Positions 34,820 through 45,500 of a stretch of DNA of 64,000 nucleotides are shown one piece after another. The notes under the pieces were generated by a model. That model saw only the letters and a program-made list of their open reading frames with translations, made no database searches and was not told the origin of the DNA. The translations under genes and the position numbers were made by a program. The stretch comes from Marasmius tenuissimus (Eukaryota > Basidiomycota > Agaricomycetes > Agaricales > Marasmiaceae). The stretch covers positions 3,100,001-3,164,000 of the forward strand of contig JAQOTA010000060.1 of assembly GCA_029532415.1 (NCBI GenBank). Reading direction: 5' to 3'. Positions within the stretch are counted from its first letter, which is position 1, and each line of letters starts with the position of its first letter.

Positions 34820-35319
34820 ATGTCAGGTCCCACAGCAAACGCGTAAGTCGACCAATACGTACTTAATGAGTAGGCGTTTACGATGAATTTCAGCGCAACG
34901 CTCGAGGACGACACGGTCTACGAGTTTGACTTCCTGAAATCCAACTTCGGACACTACGTGACTTGGGACGACATCGTCGACAATGTGGAATACATCGAAC
35001 GCGCACGCACAGACAACGGCCCTCGAGATATTGTATATGTCCAATTGTGAGTGTGTTCACCTATCACAAATAGTCGATATGCTGACCTTCCGTTGTTGAA
35101 CCGCTCAGGAATGAACGTGCTCGTCGCGTACATGCCTGCTTGCCGCTGAAGGTAGCGAGGTTGAGGTTGCCTCAAAAGGTATCTCGTGCCTGATTCAGTT
35201 TTTTTGCGTTGCCAAGATGCTCATTATGAATACAGCTGATCCAATACTATGAGGAAAGGAGCCTCAGCACCATTGTCTACCGAGACTACGACGACGGGCC
35301 ATCGCAAACTCAGAAATAG
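34820..35319 (+). CDS. Small hypothetical protein, member 2 of a paralogous pair
   Basis: Four exons (34820-34842, 34894-35046, 35109-35178, 35236-35319) encode 109 aa: MSGPTANA, VYEFDFLKSNFGHYVTWDDI, VYVQLNERARRVHACLPLK, VARLRLPQKLIQYYEERSLS, and an acidic tail. It matches the minus-strand gene at 31729-32234 in sequence (VY-x-x-LN-x-R, VAR-x-RLPQKLI) and in all three intron positions. The opposite orientations 2.6 kb apart indicate an inverted duplication with the KDZ relic between the copies. Function unknown. Confidence 0.75.
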
Positions 35320-36001
35320 CGTGAATCAAACAAGTCGGAAGTGCGGACGCGAACACTATGTAGAGATAAGATCGGGTCTGGGAGGGGCCACATCATTTTT
35401 CTTGCGTGCGATTTCTACTCGAATGTTCAGATATATGTAGTTGAATTTGTATAAATGATAAACGGTGTTGATTTCTGATTACTGCATGATATACGGGGGG
35501 CATGAGGAGCTGGCAATCAGCATCTTCTAGCAGTGCGGGAGTTCGGGAGCAATCGATAGGTGTCCGTAAAGTACTATGCAACATATACGGGAAGCAGGAG
35601 GTGCCTTAACTTATCAAGTAATTTTAGTGCGGGAGCTCAAGCCTCAGGGAGCGAGCACTGTTTTTTTGAGCTTACAGGAAAAGGACCAAAAGGAGCCTGC
35701 CTCCGACCACCTTTGTCGAGCTACTGTGGCCTACCCGAGGAGTTCCAGGAGCTAGTCCATTCACGTAAATTACAACACAGGAGACTCACTCAGTCTAAGT
35801 TCTATAGATATATCGGCAGCCCTAGGTGACGATGGTGAGATCTAGGATGCTGTGACCTGCAGAGTCCCGACTATCCATCGTGATCACGACATTTACTTTG
35901 ATCTCCATTCAAGTTTCCTCAGTCGACGAATGTCTTCTCCCAGTCTTTGTCTATTCAAGACGGGTGTCACATACAATAGCATTTTAAGGCACTTTATAGA
36001 A
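35320..36001. other. Intergenic stretch
   Basis: No supported gene. Confidence 0.4.
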
Positions 36002-37786
36002 TTATCTGGATGAGAAGATGATGCGGTCATTGATTTTAATGGTCAGTACTAGTCCGTTTGAACTCAAGTTTGTTGCTTGTGAACGAACATGGTCTGTGTA
36101 TACTTCGTACTCCGGATTGGTTTGATCCCGTGTTCGAGATTGCATAGAGATCGACGCAATGTGGAATGAAGACGAATCTCGGTCGGGACGACGATAAAGT
36201 CTCCTGGTCTCCGTCATGGTCATGAACCGTTGGAGCGTCCACTGAAGTCGGGGTCCATCTAGCAACCGCCCTCTCTCTTGTTCAATGGTGAACGAGAATG
36301 CCTGCAGGTCTGGGAGCCGTATACGGGGATACATGGTCAGCCCACCCCTTGTGGGTTCCATCGCTGAGAGTAGATCTTGAGCTGTTTCTTGTCCTCCGGA
36401 AGTCCCCTCTGTGAGTAGATTTACCGTGAATGCCTCTAGTGCAGGCAGTCGCTCAGTTACTTGACACCACATGTCGTGAGAGTTGCCCACGAAGCGCCGA
36501 GCATCTAAATGGAAGGACACTACACGCAATGTACAGGCGCTGCGGTCGACGAAGTCTGTGAACGCGTCGACGGTGTCAGATCCACCGGACGGGGAGTAGT
36601 GGGTGAGATCGGTGAGTGATGGTGCGACGATGTGTTGCAGGACAGATACGGGGCTCCATCCGTCGTGATGCAAAACCAGGCCCCGAAGCTCTGCGAACAT
36701 GAGGACGTCAGGTCTTTCCCCCGCAACTGTTGTCCAGTTGACTCTAATATTGAGATTATGCAGTGTCGGGCAGGTGTGATGAAGATGCTCTAGGTCCGAC
36801 CTCGTGAGAATGCCGTAGCAAGTGAAGTTCGTTAGATGTCGCAAGGGGAAGGGTGATATCCCAACGACCCAACGAAGAGTTGTGATCGAAATACACTGTA
36901 ATTGTGGGGCTCTGAGAAGGATCTGAACTTGGTCGTTTGTGAATAGGCCGGGGGCGGGGAGGCTGAGATCTCCATGGTTCTCGAGGACGGCGCAGCGGAG
37001 AACAGGGAATGCAGTGGCTCCGCGGAAATCGATTTGGCGAAAGATGTCTATAGTGGCGTCAAGATATTGGGTTCGTGAAAATGCTTCTTTGAATGCTCTT
37101 CTGAGCGACGGGGTAACTGCAAAGTAAGAACGATCTTCGTCCAATGCGTACGACTCGAGACGTAGCTCCAATGGTAATCTACCAGATCTCTCTGATATGA
37201 CCCGAAGCGTTCGTAAGGCTTGCTTTTGGAGAGGTGCGTCGCCAGAGGGAAGAAATAGGGAGAGATCAATGCTGATCCGCGTCCACAGTGCATGGCACTG
37301 ATTCACAATGTTTCGCCAGTGGAAGCAGACTTGTGATAGCATGTATGGCTTCATATGTCGATGTTCCGAGATTTGGATGGGATAGAGTAGGTGGGGATAG
37401 TACTGTCCGTCGCGGAGGTTCGTTTCGTCATCGGAGAAACAGAAAGTAAAGAATATCTGTTCCCAAATTTCCGGGGGGATCTTTCTGAACGAGGAAAGTA
37501 AATGTTGGCGGCATTGAATGCGGCGCCGTGCTTCTGCGCGATGGGCAATGAGTTGGTCCCTGACGACGTCGATTTTTAATAACTGGTCGTCGTATGCTTG
37601 CAGAGAGGTAATGTCATCGCGTATACGTGCTTCCTCGGTAAGCCTGTCGTGTTGATAGACCATAGGGTTACGATAAGCATTGGTTGGTGGCGGGGGGTGT
37701 AGCATTTGTTGGAACAACATGCAGCAGTGTTGGCATAGTTGGATCTGTCGTTTCTCTCGGTTATCTCTCTGTAGCAGTAGGGGCAT
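36002..37786 (-). CDS. F-box / leucine-rich protein
   Basis: Single coding exon of 594 aa from the ATG at 37786. A 53-nt intron appears to sit just upstream in the 5' leader, so the longer frame to 37918 is probably untranslated. A coiled coil (DDITSLQAYDDQLLKIDVV through residue 105) precedes the F-box-like motif FRKIPPEIWEQIFFTFCF...LSQVCFHWRNIVNQCHALWT. This coiled-coil plus F-box layout is typical of hundreds of Agaricomycete genes. Irregular leucine-rich units follow (LRHLTNFTCYGI, CPTLHNLNIRV, LPALEAFTVNL, LPDLQAFSFTI). The predicted role is substrate adaptor in an SCF ubiquitin ligase. Confidence 0.8.
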   Translation of the reverse strand: MPLLLQRDNREKRQIQLCQHCCMLFQQMLHPPPPTNAYRNPMVYQHDRLTEEARIRDDITSLQAYDDQLLKIDVVRDQLIAHRAEARRRIQCRQHLLSSFRKIPPEIWEQIFFTFCFSDDETNLRDGQYYPHLLYPIQISEHRHMKPYMLSQVCFHWRNIVNQCHALWTRISIDLSLFLPSGDAPLQKQALRTLRVISERSGRLPLELRLESYALDEDRSYFAVTPSLRRAFKEAFSRTQYLDATIDIFRQIDFRGATAFPVLRCAVLENHGDLSLPAPGLFTNDQVQILLRAPQLQCISITTLRWVVGISPFPLRHLTNFTCYGILTRSDLEHLHHTCPTLHNLNIRVNWTTVAGERPDVLMFAELRGLVLHHDGWSPVSVLQHIVAPSLTDLTHYSPSGGSDTVDAFTDFVDRSACTLRVVSFHLDARRFVGNSHDMWCQVTERLPALEAFTVNLLTEGTSGGQETAQDLLSAMEPTRGGLTMYPRIRLPDLQAFSFTIEQERGRLLDGPRLQWTLQRFMTMTETRRLYRRPDRDSSSFHIASISMQSRTRDQTNPEYEVYTDHVRSQATNLSSNGLVLTIKINDRIIFSSR

Positions 37787-38858
37787 ACTACTAGGGGATG
37801 GTGTTGGTGTATGAAGTATAGTCGACAGAAGACAGACACTCACGATTGCCGATGAGCAAGGAGGCCTTAGGAGAAGGGGTCTGTTGGTTGAACCCGAAAG
37901 GCAGTCCCGGTATTCCACATCAACCTCGGAAGGATCCCGAAAAGGTAAATGGCCGTGACGCTAGTAAGATGAAGGCGAACGATGTGTGGGCCCACGGGAA
38001 AGGAACAAAAGAAATGGGGCTCAAATATCTTTATCATTTACTACGGATTGGATCGGAAGGAACCTGATTTGGACGATGTTGAGATATCTTGGGGCTGTCA
38101 GTGAAGAAGCCAACTCGCTCGTGACTCTTTGCATTTCTCTGTTTGAACGCGCGGAGCTCTTAGCTATTAGGTACGATTATGATTGGATGCCCTCAAAACT
38201 CGGGGAGGGATGCCAGATGATCATGCCAGTGTGCGTTGAGTTGTCCTGACGCGCCGAGAACGAAATAGAATGAAGAATGGGCGAAGGCTAGTAGGAACGA
38301 GCACCGAGAGGACACAAACACCACAGTTACCGTGCTTACAGAACTACCGTGGTAACGAGTAGGACTGCTGGTGGAAGAACCTAGATGCAACCTGGTCATA
38401 GTCCACATATCGAGGCCAATAATCTTTTAACACACCTGAGTAACAAAGAAGCCCAAACTCAGAACGACGGTTCAAACAAAGCATACAGTTGGAAATATAG
38501 TCCCAGCGTAGAGTACGTTTTCAAAATAGCGAAGATCAAATCACTTGAGCGCTAAAGATATTCAGCGTCTCTGAGTGAGTAAGCAGTAACTTTACACGTA
38601 AGTACAAGTGTGTGAATCGTGGGCACCCGCTTGTCTACTAGTCACTCATAAGTCTCCGTAGACCGACTCTCTTGTCGTCTAGCCCGCTCAGGATCTTTGA
38701 CTGAAACAGTGTCTTACGCCAGCCATTTCAATTCACAACTGTTGCACATTACTCTTGTATGCGTTGCATCATTTCGAGTTTCGTTTTGTTCAGCCGCATT
38801 GAAGCTGATATCTTGGTAATGTCATGTTCGCCCACCCATTGAACAGCAAAGCAAGGCT
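37787..38858. other. Spacer between an F-box gene and repeat copy B
   Basis: Contains the probable 5' leader intron of the F-box gene (about 37789-37841). Otherwise nothing recognised. Confidence 0.4.
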
Positions 38859-40282
38859 GATTGTTCTGATCATAGCCGCAACAAGTCTGACTCGGTCTTG
38901 CGAACGATTGATCTCGTCGGTCTTTCGTCTTTCGCAGAAGAATACCAGCCTGAAAAGAAGACCCTGACCTCGGGCCCCAACCTCCGGAAAGCAAAATTCT
39001 CGATTCTGACTCGCGAAGGTTCGACAAGGTCCGGATGTTCAGTTCGTACACGACACCGGTTTGTTGCCTATTCGTTGAAACACTCACGAACCTTCATTTT
39101 GAATTATGGTAAAGTCTCACCCCCCAGTTCGGACACTCGTCGACGTCTGACCTGACCACATATGCTACAGAAACACCTCACACGTTCAGTTTCGGAGGAC
39201 CAGAGAAGCGTCCGATGACCCTGTAATCGTATCGACCAGGCTCATGAGGCCACAAACGTCGCTGGCGCGACCGGTCTCTCCTCTCCGTGGAGTCAGACTG
39301 TGCTATACCTATTCCACGCTCGGCAGCCGTGAGTACAAGTTTCAGCTTTCAAGGGTCTCGCTATCGGTTTGTATGGGGACCAGTATAGGCCCATTCCCTG
39401 CCTTTTACCTCTTAGAAACACCGGGATTCCGTCGTGCAACCGCCGAACCTATCGTCCCCACGGCTACAGAGAAAGCAAAGCAGAGCACCTGCTGGGTCAG
39501 ACACTCCTTTGCGATCCTTGAATCGACGGGACATCAGTTGCCAGTCCCGATTTACACGGTGTGGAGGAATACACTTTGCGGCCAGATATTCGCAACCACA
39601 AAGCCTCGACCCTCCGCCGACATGAACTCAATACGCCAGGAATCTCACAAGTCCCCGTTCTTTTCTCTCACCGGTAGCCCTTCCACGTACATACACCAAG
39701 GATCGTTGGACTTTCTGAAGACGTCGTATTCGGAATTCCGACGCGCATCCATGTCACTCAATGCGGTAAGGCCATGTTTACCCTCATTAGAATTGTTCTG
39801 ACACCTCATGTTTCCCAGAAGATCAAGCGTTCCAGAGATTTAAACTATCTCCGACTCCGGGACATCTACGACCCTGCGTGTCGGGGCTCATCAATAGAAC
39901 GAACTAATTAGCAACTGAATGGGTTCGGTTTGGTTCTGCTCCGCCACTACAGAGGTCCGGTTCGCGCAACATCAATCAGACAAGTTGATCTTGTATCGAG
40001 ACAAGCCCAACCCGCAACTCCGCTTCCTATTTGGCAAATACTGTAGGTTCCCCGTTTTTCGTTCTCGCAATCACCCTGACCTTTACCTATACATGACAGA
40101 AAGATCAAAGTGTTCCTTGTGGATGAGGATATTCAGTACTCGGTACTCTTCACAACAATAGACGTGAACGATGTCCGTTGCTCTCGCCGCCTGAAATAAA
40201 AAACAAGGTGCTCACCTGGATCCTCAACTCGAATTGAACGTGAGTTCCACAGACTTTCAGCCCTCACTACCCTGACGTTGAT
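38859..40282 (+). pseudogene. Repeat-family gene, copy B (5'-truncated)
   Basis: Nearly identical to copy C at 60312-61748 but on the opposite strand. Homology begins abruptly at GATTGTTCTGATCATAG (38859), so the first exons present in copies A and C are missing. Recognisable blocks: GLSSFAEEYQPEKKTLTSGP; DDPVIVSTRLMRPQTSLARP; YTYSTLGS before a GTGAGT donor; SHKSPFFSLTGSP; NAKIKRSRDLNYLRLRDIYD; VRFAQHQSDKLILYRDKPN; KIKVFLVDEDIQYSVLFTT ending RRLK. The last block joins by an intron whose donor follows KYC-AG. Homology ends near 40282. Confidence 0.55.
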
Positions 40283-40809
40283 TACCTCTGAATACTTCGA
40301 GCTCGCACGGCGGAACCACGAGCTGTCTGAGTTTGATTGCTGTCAGGTAGTTTCACGTCCAAAGGTGCGAAGTTCGGGTCGAGAGGAGTTTGACTCCCAA
40401 TTCTGACTCGTATTGCCCATGAGGAGTCGAAGTTTCAACAGGTCTGGCATGTTGCTTTTCGTAGACCGATCCTACAATTCCGATTTGTTTTCTGATCATC
40501 TGAAATCCGACCCTTGGACGGGCGTGGCGTTTCACTATGTCGGTTAAAGAGAGTTGCCATCGGATTCTGTAATAGCGCACTTGTTCAGGCTCGGTCAGTT
40601 CGACCTGGAATGCCGTCGTTAAACTTTTTCTTCAGATTTGTCAGGAGAATATGCAGTTAGGTTTCGCATAAAAGAGTATTGAAGCTTGCGCAGTCAATAA
40701 ATAAATTAATAGAGTCATTTTCTTTCTATACCAGGGGCTTGGAACAGTGGTAAGTTGTATAGAAGTTATTTATGTGTGGCCGATATGCGTCACATTGGAA
40801 ATGAGGGGC
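40283..40809. other. Spacer with a short module shared with 59850-60040
   Basis: About 40375-40570 resembles 59850-60040 in the same strand orientation (CCCAATTC.G..TCGTAT, TTTGTTTTCTGATCATCTG). The flanking B and C gene bodies are inverted relative to each other. Confidence 0.4.
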
Positions 40810-42000
40810 TTAGAAGTCTTCGGTCATGGTGCTGTAAATGGGATCGAATGTCAGAAGTTTGCATTTTATTGAAGAATGACTTACAATGACTGTGGTTTTT
40901 GTCCACTGACAATGTTTCCAGTTGTATATTCTGACACTCGTTTCTCAAAGAAATTCGTCTTTCCTTCCATCGAGATGAGTTCCATGAAGTCAAAGGGGTT
41001 TGATGCATCGTAGATTGGAGTAGACCCCAGAGCTTCGAGTAAGCGGTTCGCCACAAATTCAATGTATTTTCCCATCGTTGTAGAATTGATGCCAATCAAG
41101 TCGACCGGTAAGGAGTCTGTGCAGCGTTACGGGTGGTGCTTGTTTGAACAGTTCGTGACAGTACTCACCTCGAACGAATTGTTGTTCGATAGAGACGGCT
41201 TCTTGTATGATAGCGAGGATGGTGTCCACGGGTGGCTTATGTTCAAGTAGCGAGAACATGAGCGTCGCAAATTCTGTGTGAAGTCCCTCGTCGCGGGCTA
41301 TAAGCTCGTTGGAAAAGGTGAGGCCGGGCATGAGTCCCCGTTTTCGCAACCAGAAAATCGCAGCAAATGATCCTGAGAAGAAAATGCCTTCAACCGCGGC
41401 GAAGGCGACGAGTCTCTCCGCGAACGAGGCTTCCTTGTTCGCAATCCACTTAAGAGCCCATTGTGCTTTCAGCTTGATAGAATCCACGGTGTCAATTGCG
41501 CGGAATAACTGATCCCGTTCCTCGCTGTCCGTGACGAATGTGTGGATGAGGAGGGCGTATGTCTCTGCATGTACGTTTTCTATCATAATCTGTAGGCCGT
41601 AGAAGCACCTGGCTTCGGGTAGAGTGACCTCTGTAGCGAAGCGTGATGTGAGGTTTTCGTTTACAATTCCATCCGAGGTTGCGAAGAATGCGAGTACGCG
41701 AGAAATGAAGAAGCGTTCGTTCGAGGTCAACTTCTTGTCCCAATCTTGTATGTCTTTTGATAGGTCGATTTCTTCGGCCGTCCAAATTGAGGCTTGTGCC
41801 TTTTTATACATGTTCCACACCTAAGTGCCCGTTAGCTGTTTCTTGGTTTGACAATGATGGTCTCGTACCTCCTGAAAGTGGATAGGAAAAAGTACGAATC
41901 GGTCGGAGCTCTCTTGCAAGAGAGGTTCGTGCTCGGGGCCGAGGTTGTGCGGACTTTGAAGGTTCGAGTCGTTTTCGATGCGAGGGCTCGGAGAATCCAT
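40810..42000 (-). CDS. RNR2: Ribonucleoside-diphosphate reductase small subunit (R2)
   Basis: Four exons (42000-41869, 41820-41169, 41116-40885, 40831-40810) encode 345 aa with introns of 48, 52 and 53 nt. The R2 subunit houses the diiron-tyrosyl radical used to make dNDPs from NDPs with the large subunit. The expected ligands are all present: Asp94 (SDGIVNEN), Glu125 and His128 (ENVHAETY), Glu188 ([10 protein letters not shown]), Glu222 and His225 (RDEGLH), with radical Tyr132. The C-terminus FTMTEDF is the peptide that docks into the large subunit; its last codons come from a 22-nt exon. The N-terminus is short (44 aa before [13 protein letters not shown]), so an unseen upstream exon is possible. 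Ortholog of yeast RNR2. Confidence 0.95.
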
Positions 42001-42402
42001 GTGTGGGTATGTTGGTTGACAGGTGCTTGAAACTAGTGAGTCGTTTTTATGAACCAGAAGACTTAAAAGTAGTGTCCTCTTCTCATCTATGATGGCCGAT
42101 AACTTAATCCACTTTCGTTTGGCGTGTATAGTGTAGTCTACAGGGTTCTAGGGTCGTGACAGTGCATAGGGACTGGACGGTGCAACCCTCGAAGTCGGCG
42201 GTGATAGTTTACGTTTGCGGAGTGGGGTCGTCGAGGGTCGTCGCTGTTGCGCCCGAGGTATTCCTTGTTCCTGGAAATTGACTTGAGATTCGATTGATCA
42301 CGGGCTGAGTCAGGTTGAGTCTCGATGGTCATGATTCATGACAGTTGCATGCACTCGTGCCTGTGTGCGTACGTCATGGCTGCCTGCCTATTAGTATGGT
42401 TC

Positions 42403-42410
42403 GACGCGTC
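42403..42410. promoter_or_regulatory. MCB-type ACGCGT box
   Basis: Palindrome GACGCGTC with an ACGCGT core, the site bound by MBF-type cell-cycle factors that drive RNR genes in ascomycete yeasts. It lies about 400 bp upstream of RNR2 and 137 bp upstream of the Helitron gene ATG. Confidence 0.35.
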
Positions 42411-42465
42411 GTCGGGGGGGTCGAATATCCACGTGACATGCTTTCGAAGTGTCGAGGACTCGAAG

Positions 42466-42473
42466 TATAAAGA
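42466..42473 (+). promoter_or_regulatory. TATA-like box of the Helitron gene
   Basis: GTATAAAG lies about 80 bp upstream of the ATG at 42547. Confidence 0.4.
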
Positions 42474-42546
42474 GCGTCACACGGGGCGAGCTTCTTTTAA
42501 AGCGCTTCCCTCGATTTTCAGCTCGTATCAATACCTCGAATTTGCA

Positions 42547-45500
42547 ATGGCCACATACGGTGGGCTCCCTGTGTCGTGTTCTATCGATCTTTCGCTTGAA
42601 AATTCGTTGCTTTCTCCGTTTTTCCTTCACGAGTTTCGCAATTTCATTAGTGATGCACGTACTAATTCGGTGGAGGTTCAAACCAAATTCGGCGCGGTGA
42701 GTGTACCCGTTAACGTTAGGATGTCCACGTCTACGTCTGGTCCCGCTCTACGTCTTGGAAGGGATTGGGTGAAGGCGTTCAGGCAGGTGGTCTCCAAGGA
42801 ATTTGATGTTCAGGTGGATGCCTTTGATGTCCGAAATTGCATCTTGGGAATTCCTTGTGACATAGTATCCTCTGAGCCTGATGGTATGTTTCCTTTGGCA
42901 CTGTCAAGTGGCTGCTGCTAATATCTCACGTTCAGATCATCCGTATGCATCGGTCATGGTTGATAATAGACCCCCACTGAGTACTAATGTAGCACCGGTA
43001 TCCTCACAGGGACTTGACCTATCTGGTGCTTCCGGCAGCTGTTCTTCGTTTATTCAGGTCGGGGGTGAGGGGAGGAAGTCGATGGAAGGTTTCAGTTCAC
43101 GGTCGCAAGAAACGAGGTACGAGACTTCTCAAGGTTTCGAGGTGTCCTCGGACGGGGTATTGGTCTTGGAACACAGGAACGTTGCCAATAATATCGCTGG
43201 TACTGGTCATTTGGGGCCACAGGCAGGTCACGGTCTAAACATATCTCCGGACGGTGTGTTGCTTCTAAGACCTAGTGGCAGTGATATGGGTCTTCGTCGG
43301 CCTTACGATGGGGACCATGCTTCTCACAGTGTTGATGTCTCGGATGGGGTCTTGGTCTTGAAGCCCAGCAACGCTGGCAATTCCTGTCGGTCTCGTGTTG
43401 CAGAGAAACCGGTACCTCATGGTCTGAGCATATCCACGGATGGGACTTTGCTTTTGGGGCCCAATAATGGTAACTCCGGTCGCGGTAGTTTGTGTGGTAG
43501 CAAAATCACCCAAGCCCATGGACTGGATCTGTCGCCAGGTACTGCCTTGCCCTCGCATCTCACTAACGTTGGTTCAACTCTTGGTCGATCTGGTCATATG
43601 GGAAAACAGGGAATCTCCGGTCTGGACATATCCCCAGACGGAGTCTTGGTTTTGGCCCCTGACGGTAATACCCATGGTCTATCGAGGTCCGATAGTACAC
43701 CATACTCGGGTGGGTTATCTCGTGAAACCGTTGGTTCCAGTTCTGCTGGGGAACATAGTGGTTTATACGAAGCTCGCAATGGTGGTTCTGAAGGCATGTT
43801 AGATTTGAATTTAGAGCGCGATTCGCCTAGTCTTGTTGGCTATCTAGTTGATGTTCTGTCGTCCTGGTATATCATGAGTTCGAATTTAGACTCTCTTCGT
43901 AGTGCACTCCGGTCGCATAATTTGCCTACGTCTTCCGAGGATGTTGATGAGTCCCGTCAAATGCTGCTATTTCACGTTCTCTCGGGTGATTGCGTTGCGG
44001 CATGCTCTTCTCCTGGGCTGAGTCCGTCTGGTTGCTTCAAGGTCAGTAAAGACTTCTCCACTGGAACAGAGCTGGCCTACGAGGCCTTGAGTGTTATCAT
44101 ATCTGGTCCCGAATCGGTTGTAAATGCATTGGAGCCTACTATCAGACGCGCGTTCGGGATGGACTCGGATCGGAGTTTCGCTGAATTGTTGGATGACTTT
44201 CGGCGCAGGTTGTTGTTGGATTCAACGGAGTGTGTTAATATATACGAAAGCATTGGATCACTTTACGAGCTGGGGATGGGTCCCTTGAAGTCGCTAGCTT
44301 GTGCTCACGGTATCGAGATTCCTTATCGTGCCCGAAGAGATCAAGTTATCACTCTTCTTGTTAAGCATTTTGTATCAGGTAGCTGTATCAGCACGCGGCG
44401 CTCGATTAGTAGGGTTCCGTTAGGGTGCGCATATACATCGGTCGCTACTTCTGCTCAGGAGTGTATAGAGTCGCCGTCCAGTACAGAAATACAGATTTCG
44501 TTACTGCTTCTGATGGCGGATAAGTTGTCTCGGAGAGGGAAAGCCAAGTTGTGCAAGTCGTTGGATATTACTGTACCCAGGCAGGCTAGTTGTCGCATGT
44601 TGCGTGCCGCTATTCGTCAGTTCGCTTCGAAGTTGCAAAAATCGAAAGGTTCTCGACCATTGAAGTCTATGGTGTATCGTGGTTCACGGGAACATGAAGC
44701 TCGGCGTGCAGGCGTTAGTTGGCCCCCTGTAATATCACAGAGTTTTAAGGACAAGTTGCTCTGTAATTTTGATCGATTGGTTGCCGAGCTCTGCCAAGGT
44801 ACATTTACATGTTGTTCTTGTGCTGCCAACGATCACATATCTGCACGCGTGGTGGCAAGTTCGAAGGAGCTGGATTTAAAGCCGTTGTTGAGGCCTGACA
44901 GAACGTCAAATGACAATACGACCGAGGATGTTGACAAGGGTAAGGTAGAACCTTGGTTACGAGAGGGCTATTGTATACCCCGTTCTGGGTTAGAGCATAT
45001 ATCAGAATTCAACGATATGCTACTGGACCCTGCAGGCGTCGTCGAGGACAGTAGTGGCGCTGGTGATCATCAACTTTCGTTCTGTAACACTTGCTATAGT
45101 AACGTTGTTAAAGGGAGGGTCCCGCCGTTATCTATGGCTAATAGGTTGTATTTAGGACCAACTCCGCCGGAGTTGGCAGACTTGACGGTTGTAGAGGAGA
45201 ATATGATCGCGCGGTGTCGAACGAAGGCAATGATTATTAGGCTTCAAGAGGGGGATGATGGGTTTAGCAATAGCGTGAGATCACAGGTCCCGAGGGCTCA
45301 TTTGCAGCGAGCAATGAAAGGCCATATTATAGTCTACCCACAGCACCCTTCTGCAACGTTGAATGTTCTACCCCCGTCGTTAGACGAGTTGTCGAAGCCC
45401 GTTGCAGTGATCTTTGTGGGGTCAAATCCACCTAGTGCCGAATGGGTTCAGGCTCATGCACGCCCTTTGGCCATTAGGCCGGCAAAAGTTAGGGCTGCTT

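Larger units (their letters stand above)
42001..42546. other. Divergent promoter region between RNR2 and the Helitron gene
   Basis: 546 bp with no gene. It holds an ACGCGT site and a TATA-like box described separately. The left boundary of the Helitron may lie in it. Confidence 0.5.

Noticed and set aside
42325..42921. 198-aa frame starting at 42325 as the Helitron N-terminus
   Set aside because: It would start upstream of the TATA-like box. The ATG at 42547 gives a clean splice into the long exon.
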